Assembly (NCBI GenBank): GCA_020152595.1
Contig: JAIGNY010000918.1
Location: 228,501 to 292,500 of the forward strand
Direction: 5' to 3'
DNA from: Chiridota heheva
Taxonomy: Eukaryota; Echinodermata; Holothuroidea; Apodida; Chiridotidae
DNA: 64,000 bases
The notes under the pieces were generated by a model. It was given only the letters and a program-made list of their open reading frames with translations, did no database searches and had not been told where the DNA came from. Both the position numbers and the translations under genes were made by a program. How positions within the stretch are numbered: position 1 is the stretch's first letter; every line of letters begins with the position of its first letter. This document shows, piece by piece, positions 24,295 through 39,200 of the stretch.

Positions 24295-27200
24295 CTGATA
24301 TACAAACAAGAAAAAATGTGTATGCCACATTAGCAGCCCTGGAAGGTTGTAAAGGAAGCTGCTCTCTCTTTAAAGAACTAGTGATATCTAGAGGCAACTT
24401 GAACTTTATAGCTAACAAATTTACAATTGACCATTAAATACAGCAAAAAATCAAATCAAAATCAGATAAAATCTGACCATTTTATGGCATTGTCAATTTT
24501 GGGGGCTTATTGCGCAATAATTTGTGACCAAGGCAGATGAACATATTCCATAGTCATGTAATACAGTACAGTCGGGAATAAGCGTACCGATATCGCAGTT
24601 AGCGCGGATTATTTACCGCGATCAATGCCCTTACCGCCGCCATTGTATTCGTGTCTTTCATGCACCGACGGCACTTGCCCCAACTCTGCGCTAAGCGCGT
24701 CCGATAATCCCATTTTAATCTGCTCCTCCCTCAAAGAGGTTAGCGCGGTAATAGTATTACAGGAGTAAGCGTCTCATTGCGCTAAGCTTGTTAGCACACG
24801 TAACGTAACTGCACTGAGTGTGATCCCAATCTGTGTACATGCATCACTGCACTTAGCACGAGTGTTTTATAAATTTATTTAAGCGAAACTTTTTGTCTTC
24901 TTTTGCGAGATAAACAAAAAAAATTCTGCCGTAAAACCTGTGTGTAGCGTAGATTTCTCACATACTTTGAGACTGTAATTTATTAGACAAGAGTCTAACG
25001 TTAATACGATTTCGCCAGACTTTTCTTTATTTCTTGAAGTTTGAAGCGTACAGTATGTTAGGCTAGTTGCCATCTTATAGTAAAACTGGGTGAAAGGCCT
25101 AATGTTAGGCCTAACCGTGATAATTCATAGAGAGACAGCCCAGAGGTTAAATTTGATCGAAAATAGTTTTAAAAACGTTAATTGCTGTCATTGAGATGTA
25201 TCAATAAGATGAATCATTCATTTTAAGTAAATTTCAGCCCCTTTTTGAAATGCAAATGCAAGAATTTACTGGAAATTTTTGAGAGAAGTGAAGACTTAAC
25301 TCACAAGAATAAAAAGCTAAGATAATTGTTAAAAAGCATTTAACTTGTCACTGCCATTTCCCCGACTGTTGGCTTCGGCCCGACTATGTACTTGTGAAAA
25401 TGGAATATTGGTACATGGATGTCAGTTAATGGTTCCTTAAACCCTTGTTGGCAACATTTATGGAGTGGCCCCGCCATTATGTCACCCCGGACTTGGCCCA
25501 ACCTATGTCCACTGTGGTGCTATGGTAGAAGGGAATAGAGAACCAACTCTACCCTTAAGGGTGCCATGATATTGCTAATGGGGTTTGTGGCAATTGTGAT
25601 GCAGTTATTTTCATTTTCCATTGATTTATAAACATCAAAACATGACGTCAGATCACGTCATTAATGATTTTTTTTTCAATGCTGCTGACATGCCTGAACT
25701 ATATTCTGCTCTGAATGAAAAGTTGATAGAAATTCCTTCTTTTTTTTTTTTTGGAGGGGGTGATTTATTAAGAAAATCAGCTTCTTTAAATTAAATAATT
25801 TCTTTCAGGAGACCTTTTTCCTAGTCATAGAAAATCAAATTTTCTGTTTCCTTGGACCCCACCAGGGGCCCTTAAGTGGGCCCCTGGCCCCAACGCAAAA
25901 GTGCAGCCACAGATTGCGCTCTTATCAGCGCCAGCAATAAACTGCTTTCAATTTTTTCAACATTTATTTTAATAAGCTACTTTCAGCTTTTTTTATCAAG
26001 TGTCTCTCACATGCCTGAGTACTGCTTGGGCCTTCATTTACAATTCCTTACTTCATCATTAAAGTACTGCAGGAAGGACCCCCCCTCCCTTCCTTGAGGG
26101 AATTTTATGGAAATAATGATTGTATTTCGTGGTGAGTCCCATTTGTTCTTAACGACTATTAGTTTATTTGTTCTTAAAAACTTGCTTCCACAATCTCAAT
26201 GTCAACCATACTGAGGATGTGTATCATAACCACAGCTGTTAAAAATGGTCGTTTCTTTGAACTATACTCAATATGAGTTTCACCATCGATTGCATTTAAA
26301 AGCAGAGGTATTTATAAGCTGGAATATATAGTTTGCTGATTAAAACATTACATAATGTTAAATGTTAGTCAATCTAAAGCAATAATCATTCATATATAAC
26401 CTCTTTTGGCACAAATGACTTCACTGTTAAAGGAGGCACAGTCTGACATAATTCTTTATTTCATATAATAGAATTGAAAATAACTAATTTTCTGACCAAG
26501 TTCCATAACTTCCGAAGCAATCTAACATTTTTTGTTTAATTGTTAAAAACTTTAATGCTACTACTTTATAGTACCATGGTAGCTGCCATTTTGATTGCAA
26601 AACATGCAGATTATGTCATCGGCCCAGCAGGATCTTGGAATGCTTTGTATTTCTTTAAAATGTACCTCAAGTTTTCTAGCTTATGAACAAGTGTTTTTAT
26701 TTTGTAAGGGTGAAGGAAAATTTTGTGTATTCATGAAATTGAAAAATCAAAACATGCTGATATAACTTTTGTGTCACATCATTTTGAAATAAAAGACTTT
26801 AATCACATATGTAAAGAATTACATTATAATCTCTATGTCCCTATTGGGGAATCTATGTCATCATGCACAATATTTCAATACAGAATTGAACAAAATGGCA
26901 GCCCCCCTGTGTCGATTTCAAACATGAATAACTTGAGATAGGAATTTGACTCTGATGTTTTTGGCAGTTGGTTAAGAACTTGTATTCTCTATCATATGAA
27001 ATAATGATTGTATCAGACTTTATGCCTCCTTTAATGTGTCGTTATACCGAACAAGCATGCTAGTTAATAATGATAGAATATATCTGCCAAATTTTTAAGA
27101 AAATGTTAAGATGCTCAATTAGGCATGATGGAAATCTTCTGTTTTGATTCCTGGAAATGTGAAGTCTTATACGGCAGCAACACTTGTACCTGCTGAGGTA

Positions 27201-30200
27201 AACTCTGTTATAACCAGGTCTGTGAGGGGATGTTGTACTGTATATTACCCGATGGCAGGGAAAATATTCGTTTAAATTTTTCGTACCACTTCACAAAGAA
27301 GCATCGATCTAAACATTTAAAATGAAGTGAAGTAAAACCAAGTCAGTTAGTTAAGAGTGGAGGTAAGTTCCGACAGAAAATAACTTTATGGAATATAATT
27401 ATTTTAAAAACAAGACATTGGGTAAAAAAAAAAAAAAAAAAAAAAAAAGTAAGCAGGTAAAATGATAATTATGAATTGGACCAGGCTTCACCTTTTGCCA
27501 CCATCGGTCATCTGTGGAGAAAATCCTATCAAAAACCTAAGTCCTGTATCATATTTTTAAAATAGGATCTACATAAATATGATCAAACCAATATTCAGGG
27601 CCCCTGACACAGGTTTTATATGGCAGGTGAGAGGAGGAGGGGGAAGGGGGATTAATGTTGTCAATTAATTTTGTTGTGGATAAATAACACAAGACCAATT
27701 TGAAAACCATTGCTTTTATAATTAACACAAGACCAATTTGAAAACCATTGCTTTGAACATTATTCGGGAAGGGGAAGATTATTCGGGAAGGGGAAGATTA
27801 TTCGGGAAGGGGGAAGATTATTCGGGAAGGGGAAACATTCGGGAAGGGGAGAAACATTCGGGAAGGGGAACATTATTCGGGAAGGGGGGAACATTATTCG
27901 GGAAGGGGGGAACATTATTCGGGAAGGGGGGGGGGCTATGCCCTTCCCCATGTCGGAGGCCCTGATATTCAATGCCTTCTACCACCCTGATATTGCAATT
28001 TTCATGGAATGAAGCAATGCAGGCTTACCTATTTTATGTGCAGTTTTGACAGCACTAAATTTCACTTTTTTTTTTTTTTACCCAATTGAGCTTAGTTAAT
28101 TTAAGCCTACACTTTTCTAATATCACTCACTCTGTTTTGTACATAAACTGGAATATAAAAAAAGTACTCTACACAAGTGGAAGAAAAAAAGCAGTAACAG
28201 CATTTCCTTCGCCCAACATTACTTGACACATGCACAGGAATTTTTTTATTTACTGTATCAAGTAGGCCTAATAGTAAGAAAGAAAGGTTCAACGCGACAC
28301 GAGTTTATAGACCCTCTTGACTTCTGCCTCTTTTTCACGGCCAAATGCTGTAGCTGTTTTTCTTCATACTGGCTGAAGCCGGATGTCCTTGATATTGGAT
28401 TGCTGACAGAATGGCGAGAAACGTTACTTTAAAAATAATTATTCATGCAAAAGGGAAGAAAAAAAAAAAAAAAGCTCTTTAAAGTTTTTTGTAAATTCTT
28501 GTTGACTTAGACTGACAAAGCAATTAATAAGCATCCATACTGGCCCAGGGATTTTTCAATGTATCTTGTCTAATCTGCAAAACTGACAAAGGCTCAGAAG
28601 TTGGAAGCCGTGGAAAAATATAAGACAAACATGTCAACATCAGTTTAAAATTATTCATTTCCCATCCTCAACATTTGGCCTAACAGTAGATCTATAATCG
28701 TGAAAAATATCAAACGAAATATTTAGTCATTAATATTTAACAGAACCCTCCTACCAATATTAGCAAAGCTTAGAAATATTAGCTCTTATGTCCTAATTCT
28801 AATTGTATAACAAAAGCAGAACACCATTACACATCGATTAAACCATGTAGCCTAACGCTAGGCTTTTTAATGTGACTGTGTGATAGGATAGCTAAATTCA
28901 ATAAAAAAACATCGCCAGAATCAGTTTTTGTTTTCCGATATTCATTTTGTTTGTCCAAAACTGTAAAAAATTAAATTTAATCGAAGGATTGATTCAATTT
29001 TCACATCAATTTTTTTTCCTAATGGATTTAATAAGTATTTTTATTGAAAATTCCGTCCGAAAAAATGCAATGCAAATGAAGACATTGCCTCATTTCGTGC
29101 GAATATTGCAAGTAGGGCCTGTGTACTGTGATTCTAAACGTTGCGATGCTGACTGAATTAAAAAATATTAATATCCCAGAGTTCAACGTGAAACTGAATG
29201 AAAACAAAATAATATTTTACTTAAAGTTTTTAATTCCTCTAGGCCTCGCGTTAAAACATTTTGCTAAAGAAAAAGTCTGCCAGGCCTAATCCGATAAGCA
29301 GATTATTATAACTGTGCAACGTTAGGAATCCCTTTACAAAGCACAGGCACTTCGATCTTGATTGACATAATGCATACAGTGTGTATCGATTTTTAGCGCG
29401 TTAAGTCACAGGTGAATAGAAGCTGCAGGGCTGCAAGCTCGGTGATGTTAGCGCGGTCACCCACGTTTAGCGCGATTTTGCGCTTGGGCAGCTCCATTCA
29501 TCATGGTGGTAAGTGCACTAACGCCCCACACTTAGCGTGTACGGTTATTCCCGACTGTACTGTACATCACAAATTTTCAAAAAATACCATATTGATGTTT
29601 GAGATGTAAAATGGTCAATTTTTAATGATGCTTTTTTAATATACTTTATGAGGCAATTTAGATAATGCTACCTCTACATGTCCATATACCTTTTAATAAG
29701 AAATGTATGATACTGTCACCTCTGAAGCAGTGTGCAGGAAATTAGTCATATATACATTGACACAGTCTGAGAAAAATCACACTTCTTAGTATGTCATAAT
29801 GAAGATGCACTTTATATGTACATGTTATGCAGGACAAACACAATGTTACTTGCTACACATACATACTGTACAAATGGACATAACAATGACAACAAAAATA
29901 AGGCTTCAATAGAGAAACAGGTAGAGCGTGACACAAAAAGTGGTATCTCAAGCAAATTCATGCAAAACCATCAGTATACTGTATATCATCATTTTATTAT
30001 TGTTGTTTGCATTCTATAATTATCAAATTATTTAAAGAATACAAAGTTTCATCATATGTATTAAACCTTTGTCTACTTTGCTCACCACACATACAAAAAC
30101 AATCTGCTGTACTAGCCATCTCGTAACCCCCCCCTTCCCCCTCCCACATCGATCTTATTCTTATAAAACATTAATATAAAAAATTTCAAAGGAAACATGA

Positions 30201-33200
30201 AGAAGGCTTTAAAATGTATATTATATCAATCAAATTACTTCAAGGAACAATAACAACATACCTGTAAGCAAATGACAACTTTCATCATGTTTGCCGTCCG
30301 TTTTGCCATTTCAGCGCAGCTGAGTCTATCCTTGGCAGAATGACACTCGACTGCTACAACCCTCTCACAAAGGGACGCAATGTCTGGGTACAACTTCTCA
30401 AGTTCAAACACTGTGGGCTCACTATTTTCCAGCTCTGTGAGGTACTGTCAAGAAATACCATGGTACATGTAATTAGTGGGTAGGGGAAGATTGAGAGGGT
30501 GGCCCAATAGACATGCCTCCCTTCCCCCACCCAGTTTTTCAATATTATCTTGGATAGATTTCTATGGTATCTATCAAAGAATCAAGGCTGCTACATCTAA
30601 TACATATATATATATATATATATATACATACATACATATATCCCTCTTAAAAAACCTCGTTTTGCCTGTCTTGCGCTGATGAAGAGGTGGGAATGGTGGG
30701 GCACAAGGGTGGGCATTATGGTAATTGAAGATAATTGGACAAAAATCAATTACCAGTGATATATAACCTACTCAACAATTGTACCTACACAAGGCAAAAT
30801 CCTTTTTTCCAACCTGTATCAACAAAGCAACATACCTACCTAGTTTATTCAACCTTATTTACAAGACAATCTTAATTTTACTGCTTACATTGTTTGTGAT
30901 AAATAACCTATGAATCAAGGTGTTTAACATTCTTGAGATTAAGAACAATACCTCAAGAATTTCCTTAACATTATCTTAGAAAAAACAAACAGATGACCAG
31001 ACCTGCCAACCTTTAGGATCACCAAACTGTATTCTGGAACTACAAAACTTGTATTTTTGATTAAAAAACTGTACTCTAAAACTACACTCGGACGAAAAAT
31101 TGTTGTTTACATCCCATGCACCAATCACGGATGCCCTAGCTTAAGATAGGTTGCCTTATGCATAATTAACTTATAGTCTACACTTTTTGGCGGCAGCCGC
31201 AAATGAATTTGAATTTAAATCGGTTAAGTCAGCAAAACTCCTTCAAGAGGACATGAACGCCAACCGAGCGTAAAAAGTATGAGTTAAAAAAAATATATAT
31301 ATATATTTTTTTTTTTTAATAATAATAATAAAAATACAAATAAATAAATCGTATTCTGGTGCCAAAAAACGTACAATCGTATTCTCAACATTTTCCCGTA
31401 TTAAATACGGCAAAATCGTACTAGTTGGCAGGTCTGGATGACCTGTCTCTTGTCCCTCTGGTTTGAACATCTAAAGATCCATAACGCAACTCACCTCACT
31501 AATTCGTACAAAGTCCAGATACACCTGGCCGTTAGTGTTCCAGTCCTGAATACTACCACAATGTTCCTCCATTCCAAGGACATCCAGAAAGCTTTTGAGG
31601 TAGGTGTAGTTTTCTGAAATGTTATGAGGTAAGAAAAAGAATCTCAACTTAACATCTGGTTAAATAGATTGCAACCAACGGTTCCTATTTTTAAAGTGGA
31701 TTATTGACTTCTATTCCATTGTAAATGGATGATTTGAAATACGATGAGGAGGTTCATACATTTTTCCGTTTAATAGGACTTTCATCAAAATAAAGGAATG
31801 GTGAAAAATATGGAATAAAATGGTGCACAAAACAAAAGACAAATGGTTGGTAAAGCATCTCAGCTCTGAAAAAGATAGGAGGTAGCCTTAAGTGCAAACT
31901 ACCACATTTATTTTGTTTAAAGATTAATGGATGTATCAAAGGCAGCCTTAACTATTTTAGTTTGTAAATTAACATATATATTTATTTTTTAAAGCAAAAA
32001 TGTCACCATGTCTTAAAGGTGCCATTTTATGGTGTTCCAAGCCTTCAGGCCATAATAAGCAAATTTGTGATGAATGGGCAGATACTTTCTTACATAAATC
32101 CATTTTCCGTTATTTCTTTGACACATTTTTTTTTCAAATATCATGCTGTGATCAATAGTATCAAACAATTGAGGGATCCAGAAATGTATGGAAATAAAAC
32201 ATAAGTGAGATTTTGACAAAGCACTATATTGTTTGTGAGTATCATCCGTCAGTGCTAGGTCATTTAGTAACCAAGACAAAAGCCATACTACCTCTCACAA
32301 AGAATATCAATTACAGTAATGGGAAAAAAAAAAAAAAAAATTTGCCTACCAAAAATTTGAGGGGGGGGGATTTTAAAATCACACTAAGAAACAAAAAATC
32401 AAAACAAATAAATACAAAAGGTATAAATCTAAAAATAGTGGGGGGAAATCCATCAATTACATCCCGCTATGGTTTAGGATGACAACTTGTTCATACCTTT
32501 AATGATACAGTCTGCAGCGATGTGCCTCATCACAAGCTTGTGGCAATCGTTCCACTTCTCTGCTTGCAAGAGATGCCAAGCTTGATCGCGAGGCTTATTC
32601 TCATACTGGGCACGTAAAGCCTGTGATAGGTAAAGAAAAGGATTGATTAAGTCATTCACTGTTCACACTAAGAATTGAACTTTGAGGGGGAATTATTGGT
32701 TTGATCAACTAATCTGTGTTGGGATTTACATGTCCTGTGCTAAAGCAATAGGAAATCCCCTCCTCCCCCCCTCCTCTCACTCTCCTCCTTGTAATCTATT
32801 TAAGGAGGAATTCTGATAAAAGAGGAGAGGTGCAGTGGCTAAGAAGTCTTGCTCACATGCGCGAGGTACGGGGTTCAATTTTCGCCGTGAGCGCTGCATT
32901 GTGTCCTTGAGCAAAACACTTCACTCTACTTGCTCCAGTCTACTTGCTCCAGTCTACTCAGCTCCAGTATTGCAGGGGAGTTAACCTGCGATGGACTGCA
33001 TCCAGTCCAGTAAAGAGTCATCTGCTCTTATCTGCTTGCGCCATGGAAACCGAGAATAAGCACCAGCCCAAACGCCCAATGGCTCGGATGAATTTAACTT
33101 AACTTTTAACTGATAAAAGAGGGGGAATTCACTAATGTTGAGCACTAGAGTGATTGACAACAAAGGTCAAATAGTGCAAGAGAAAAAGAACAAATGTTTG

Positions 33201-36200
33201 TTTTGTCAAATTTCAGTTTCCGTGTTGATTCCTTTAAACCAAATATACATTAATGCCAAGTTTATCCACCAATGTCAAATAAATCATTTAATACCAAACT
33301 TTTAATTCCAAAGCATACTTATCCTTCAACACCAAACTTATCAATCAATGCCAAACTTATCAATCAATGACCAACTTATCAATCAATGACAAACTTATCA
33401 ATCAATGCCAAACTTATCAATCAATGACAAACTTATCATTCAATGCCAAACTTATCATTCAATGCCAAACTTATCATTCAATGCCAAACTTATCATTCAA
33501 TGCCAAACTTATCAATCAATGCCAAACTTTATCAATCAATGCCAAACGTGCCCTCCTAAACACCACATTTTTCACTAAATATTTGAGGGAAAATGGCAAA
33601 AAGAAACTTCCTTAAAAATCATTAAACAAATTGAAACAAGGATTATGCACACCTTTGCCTGGTAAATCCAGCTGGGGGAATGTGTAGGTTCTCAAACAGG
33701 AATATCTCTTTTTCTTCATTATCCTTACTCTTGATCAAGGAACAGTGTCGGTCCAACACTGACCTCACAACTTTCTCTCGCCTATTAAAGCAAAACAATA
33801 CATATCAAAATAAACAAATGAAATTCTGATAAAAACTAGGTCTTTTAAAAAAGTTTGATTTTTCTGCACTATTGCATATCAGTAAAGAACTATCTACATA
33901 CACTCAAATGAAAGAAAGCTATAATCATTGACAAACGTTGTTAGGGGATTTTAACGTATAATCTTTCTTTGTTGTACAATTCCCTTCCACCATAATCATA
34001 GCATAGCTATGTTCACTTTACATCATGCTTTGGTTGTAAATGAAGTTTGTGAAATAAATCAAAATAGAAAACACAAACCATCACTGTAGTTCATTTCATT
34101 CTTAAGGTTTATGGACGCCTGCAGATTATTCCAACAAAATCCAATTTCAAAATTATGAACTCTTTAGAATAACAACATTTTCACTAAAAACTTAAACAGC
34201 AGGCAGGTCTATTCAAGTTACAACAGGTCTATTCAAGTTACAACAGGTCTATTCAAGTTACAACAGGTCTATTCAAGTTACAACAGGTCTATTCAAGTTA
34301 CAACAGGTCTATTCAAGTTACAACAGGTCTATTCAAGTTACAACAGGTCTATTCAAGTTACATAAGGTCTATTCAAGTTTTTGATGTACCTAAGTTTGTC
34401 TGGTATGTGCAGAAGTACATAGACTGCCCAATGCCACAAGCCAAGAGATTCCAGCTGAGAAGCATAACTGGTGTGGAGGTGTGTCCGGTGTCGCTCTGAG
34501 AGGTGTGTGTATCCAAGAGACTGTAGAACTTCACAAACATGCCAACTGATAAGAAAACATACAAAATATTCATATATTCATACATTGGTTGGGGCACAAT
34601 TTGATCTGAAGAGGTAGTGGCTGGAGTCTGACTCTGGAACCTACATCTCAAAATTGACTCAAGACTCATGTTATTAACTCCAGCTATGGTACTTCATGTT
34701 TTAACTCAAGCTTACTCATTATGGGTGGGTGGGGTGGGGTTGGATGGGTGGGGTGGGATGGGGGTGGGTGGATGGATGAATGCATGAATAAATAAATAAA
34801 TAAATGGATTTCCAATAGTTTTTGTTACACATTCTGCATGACAACTTTGCTTGGCCTCTTTTAATTGTGATTTATGAACACCACCTGATGTTCTTTTTAA
34901 AATTGCGTATTTAATGCAGAGGGCAAAGGACTTGAACACGAGTGAAATGACCAGCTTTAGGGTGTCATTCGCAAAGTCAAGTGCAAAGTCCTTTAAAATG
35001 CGCATTAAATATGCACATAAACACGATGCCAAAACATCATTAATCTTTTGATGAAATTTTTGTGTTAGATTGTTTAAAATGCATAACAATACAACTAAAA
35101 GGACTAAAAACGAGAAACTTTACATATTTTTTATTGCTTGATTACAAAAATTACCTGTTTTTAAAATGGAATAAACCAAATAATCATAGCCGTGCATTAA
35201 TGATTTAATGCACAAGTCATAAAAATGCAAATACTACATAGAAAGTTTTGAATCCATTTTAAGGAGTTTAAGAAATTGTATAAAGATTTTAGTTCATACA
35301 TCACAAATTAATCAACGTTAAAAAAATCCAAATAATGATCAGAATGATAAACTCTGTTAAGTGGGAGATAAAACTACAAACATTTTCAGCTGCACATAGA
35401 CGTCATGAATACAACTAAGATGACCTTACCTAAGACTATAATCCAGATGAAATGCTGAGTGTGTTGTGGGTGAAAGCACCCTCTCTATGGGATACGTCTT
35501 ATCACTGTGCAACTTGATAAGGTGGAAACAGGTGTCCATGGCATCACATGACTCCTCATTTTCAAAGAGAGCGGGGTTACTTTCCATGTATGGTGGGCTG
35601 GGCCTCTTGCAGTAACACCCACATGATGACTCACCCTGGGAAAGACAGAAATTTAAGTATATGAAAACAAGAACAAATATTTGATTTACAAAAATAGCAT
35701 AAAGATCAGTTTATATAGATGGCACTGCATGTATTTCATCGGTTGAGGCAGGTACTAAATAAAGCTACCAAAGGTTCTTCTATAACATCAAAATTCCCCA
35801 CAAGGTGGTAAAATGGAAAGCTTGATAAAAAAAAATATGCTTACTGACAACTGAAAGAAGATTGTAAAAATATTAAGTTGTTTCTTGAGTATTGCTGTTC
35901 ACAGATTAAAAATGTTGCAATATTTTGCCAAAATAAAAAACATAAAATTGATAATTTATACAATATCATCTTCTTCAATCAATCAAATCTGACCCTCTTT
36001 CATTCAATACAGTGATACAGTAGTTGCATCAGAAATGATATTGAAAAACGAAGATTTTCCTCACCTTAAAACCTTTCTCATATTCATTGATTACTTCAGC
36101 TACTGTTGCTGTTGAGCTACAATGATGCCTGAAAATATCCAACAGATAACAAAAAAAAAATGTTCACTATCATTCCTTTTTTCTTCTAAATACAAAGCTC

Positions 36201-39200
36201 TAATAAAAAAACTACTTTATAGTATTGAAATAAAAGCAAATAATAGCAATAACAAAATGAAGCATTTTTTCCCATCCCCACTTCTTGAGATTTGTTTTCG
36301 TTTTATGGCATAAAATGACAGCCAAGGTCAAAAATACTGAGATCCTAAGATAAAAAGTAATCATAAAATAAGGGAAGGCAGGGAAGGAATGAGAAAAGGA
36401 ACCAAATCAAAATGAATAGTTGTATTAAGATTGCAGCAATAGGAGAGGAGAGGATGATGAGAAAAGGAAGGTCAAGGCTAAATGACAGCAGATAAGGTGG
36501 TGGCAATGGTGCCTGGTTACATTTAAATTTATTAACGAACATAAGAGGCAAAATTGGTAAACACAATATCTAGAGAAAAAAATTTGATTAAAAACTTTAA
36601 GAATAATTCTATTGAGTGGTTATGGGAAGAGTCATTGTAAACTTGAGCAAAACAATTTTTTTAAATTTCATTTTCTTGAGTCCACTCTGCTGTAAATTTA
36701 ATAGTACAAGTGATGTAGGGGAGTAAGTACGTGATGTATCATCCAGGGACAGGAACCAGGCATAAGCGTTGGTCTTAAACAGCTTCTAACTATGTAAAGA
36801 ATTTAACTTTGACTAAATTGGTGAAAAAAGTTTCAATCTTTTCTCAACACACACAACTGTGATGTCACTCACAGACTGATCCTAAGAATCGAGTATGTCA
36901 ATTTCTTATGAAGATTCTTGTGAAGGATATAAAATGTAAAATCTTGAAATATAACTATGATATTATGTGTATATGTGCTCTCATTCAACATTTGGTTTCT
37001 TAAAAAGTACTCCAAATATTCTAAGTATCCTCTCTTACTACTGAAAACGCATTCCAAATAATTGGTAATTTACCAAAGGTGTAAAGCCAAAGCTCTTTTC
37101 CAGTCGAGTCCTTCACATGTGTTGATGTCGCCATTGGAACAAGGCCACACAAGGATCCCTGCTAGTACACTGTACACCTTCAGGTATTCAGGGGGAAAAA
37201 ACTTATCCGCCTTCAGGAATAAAATAAAAGAAATTTTCTTCATCATGCAGCTCACATAATATAGGGCAAGAAGACATTTTAAACTACAAATTAACACTAC
37301 AAATTAACACTACAAATTAACACTACAAATACTTCAAATGTTTCCAACACCACTATTTCATTTATAAAGTTGCTCCAATCATGGCAAAAGTAGTTGGGGC
37401 AAATTTCCACTCCCCTGGACCATTGTTGGGAAGGATGGGGAAGCGATATTTGAAATCTGTGAACAATTCTGTCCCACCAATTTTGGCCACAATTGTAGAT
37501 TGGAAACTGCTCACCAACCTTATGAATACATCACACCGTTAATCAGCTTCACAATGTTAAGAGAATATAAAGAAATGAAAAACAATTGAGTTACAGCACA
37601 ATGACAGAACTGGTAAGAGTTTTAATTGTAAAATAAGTCTTTCTTTGGAATATGTGAGCCTTCTATTGTAATATTTGATTAAGGAAAAATAAACAGCTAA
37701 CAAAATTTCTCTCTTGATTTCACACATAAAATGAACACAAAAGGTTAAGAAAAGTAGTCTTTAAAGTTTGAAAATTGCATCTTCAGTTTTCAAGATGATT
37801 TAAAACCAAATCTTACAACCAACCTGTAAATTTCTCCAATTGTTCAACTGATCGGCCAATAATTGTTTAGCTTCACGGGTTGCGCCAGCCTGGGCCAATA
37901 GGAGAGCAAGTCTGTGGTCACCTGACTGTTGGGCATGCCTACATGCTTCACTTATTTGATGACCGGTCAGCAGGGAAAACACAGCTTCTATATGTCCAAG
38001 ATCCTGGAAAAATGATAATATACAGTATTTATACAGCGCAATACCACAAAAAGGACCAATGCACTTAACAATACAATAAAAATGACTTAACATGGTATGA
38101 ATAAAATACTGAAAATAATAACAAATACAATAGAAAGTGTGTATCAAATGATCTAAAAATTGTAAAAGAACAAATTAGTAAGTACGGTTAGGAAACAGTT
38201 ATGGAATAACTAGGAATATAACTACAATATTAAAAAAAATCAAATAATCAAAAACTATCATGATTTACAAGCTTGGGTAAAAAGATAGGTCGTAAGCGAA
38301 GACTATTGGCAGACTTTATATGGGTTGGGAGACAATTGAATAAAAATGGAGCAGTAAATTGCACCATAAGCAGCAAGATTAAAGCAAGATTGATGCAATA
38401 CAAATGATCGGATGAGCATAAATTTTGAATATGGATTAGTTTTGTCATTTTATCATTAAGGTATGTAGGAGCGACATCATTATAAGCTTTGAAGGTGAAA
38501 AATAACAATTTAAATTCAATTCTAAAATGCAAAGGGTACCAATGTTAAATGTGTTGAGAGAACCTTAAATGGCTCTCATGAAGCCACTTTGATTTACAAC
38601 CTGAAAAAATATTCCCAAAAAAATGTTGAAAAAGTAAAAACCATTTCATTAATTTACAAAACATAAAGAAAGTTGGGGTATGACATTACTCTTCTAGTAG
38701 TCATTTTCAAGTAGTTGCAATTTAAAAATCAAAGAAATTTACTGAATGGAACAAAATATGAGAGTAGTTTCATCAATCCCTTTACCGTCTTTGCCCTCTA
38801 CTATACAAGATGTCTGACCCCTCAACGGAGTTGAAATTAACTATAAAAATTACCCACGGTTCTGAATCATGGTGTCGAGTATCTTCCTAAGAAAAATTGC
38901 ACCAGAAATAATATTAATGTAGTGAAAACCTTTTTACATACTTCCCTCTTTTGCAATTTAATGCACTTTTCAAATAGTTTGCAAAGTTTTTTATCAAATA
39001 TTTACCTTAAATTTTGAGTCCTGTACCTCTTGGTTCACCTTGTCGCCCACGGTCTTCATCAGCCATTTTGAAAAAGCCTCCCTCCTCTCCTTTTGATATT
39101 TGTAGCTGCTTCTGTCCTCTTCTGTCCGAAAACATGAATTGTAAAATGGATGTCATAAAATAAAAAGCATATTTTTATTTTCGAATCAATTATATGAGAT

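Larger units (their letters stand above)
24564..29562. mobile_element. 5.0 kb pogo/Tigger-like DNA element, no transposase seen
   Basis: The ends are inverted repeats: CAGTACAGTCGGGAATAAGC at the left and CAGTACAGTCGGGAATAACC for the reversed right end, with CGTAC following in both. TA lies on each side. Both subterminal regions repeat TTAGCGCG-type words (24600-24830 and 29390-29545), as expected for transposase binding sites. The interior has only short frames and nested repeats. The TA target and CAGT ends suggest the pogo/Tigger group; this is an inference from the ends. It sits in the last intron of NUP98-96. Confidence 0.82.

Noticed and set aside
27738-27972. Glycine/proline-rich small open frames on both strands
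   Set aside because: They are products of the G-rich 18-20-bp minisatellite and follow repeat length, not codon structure.
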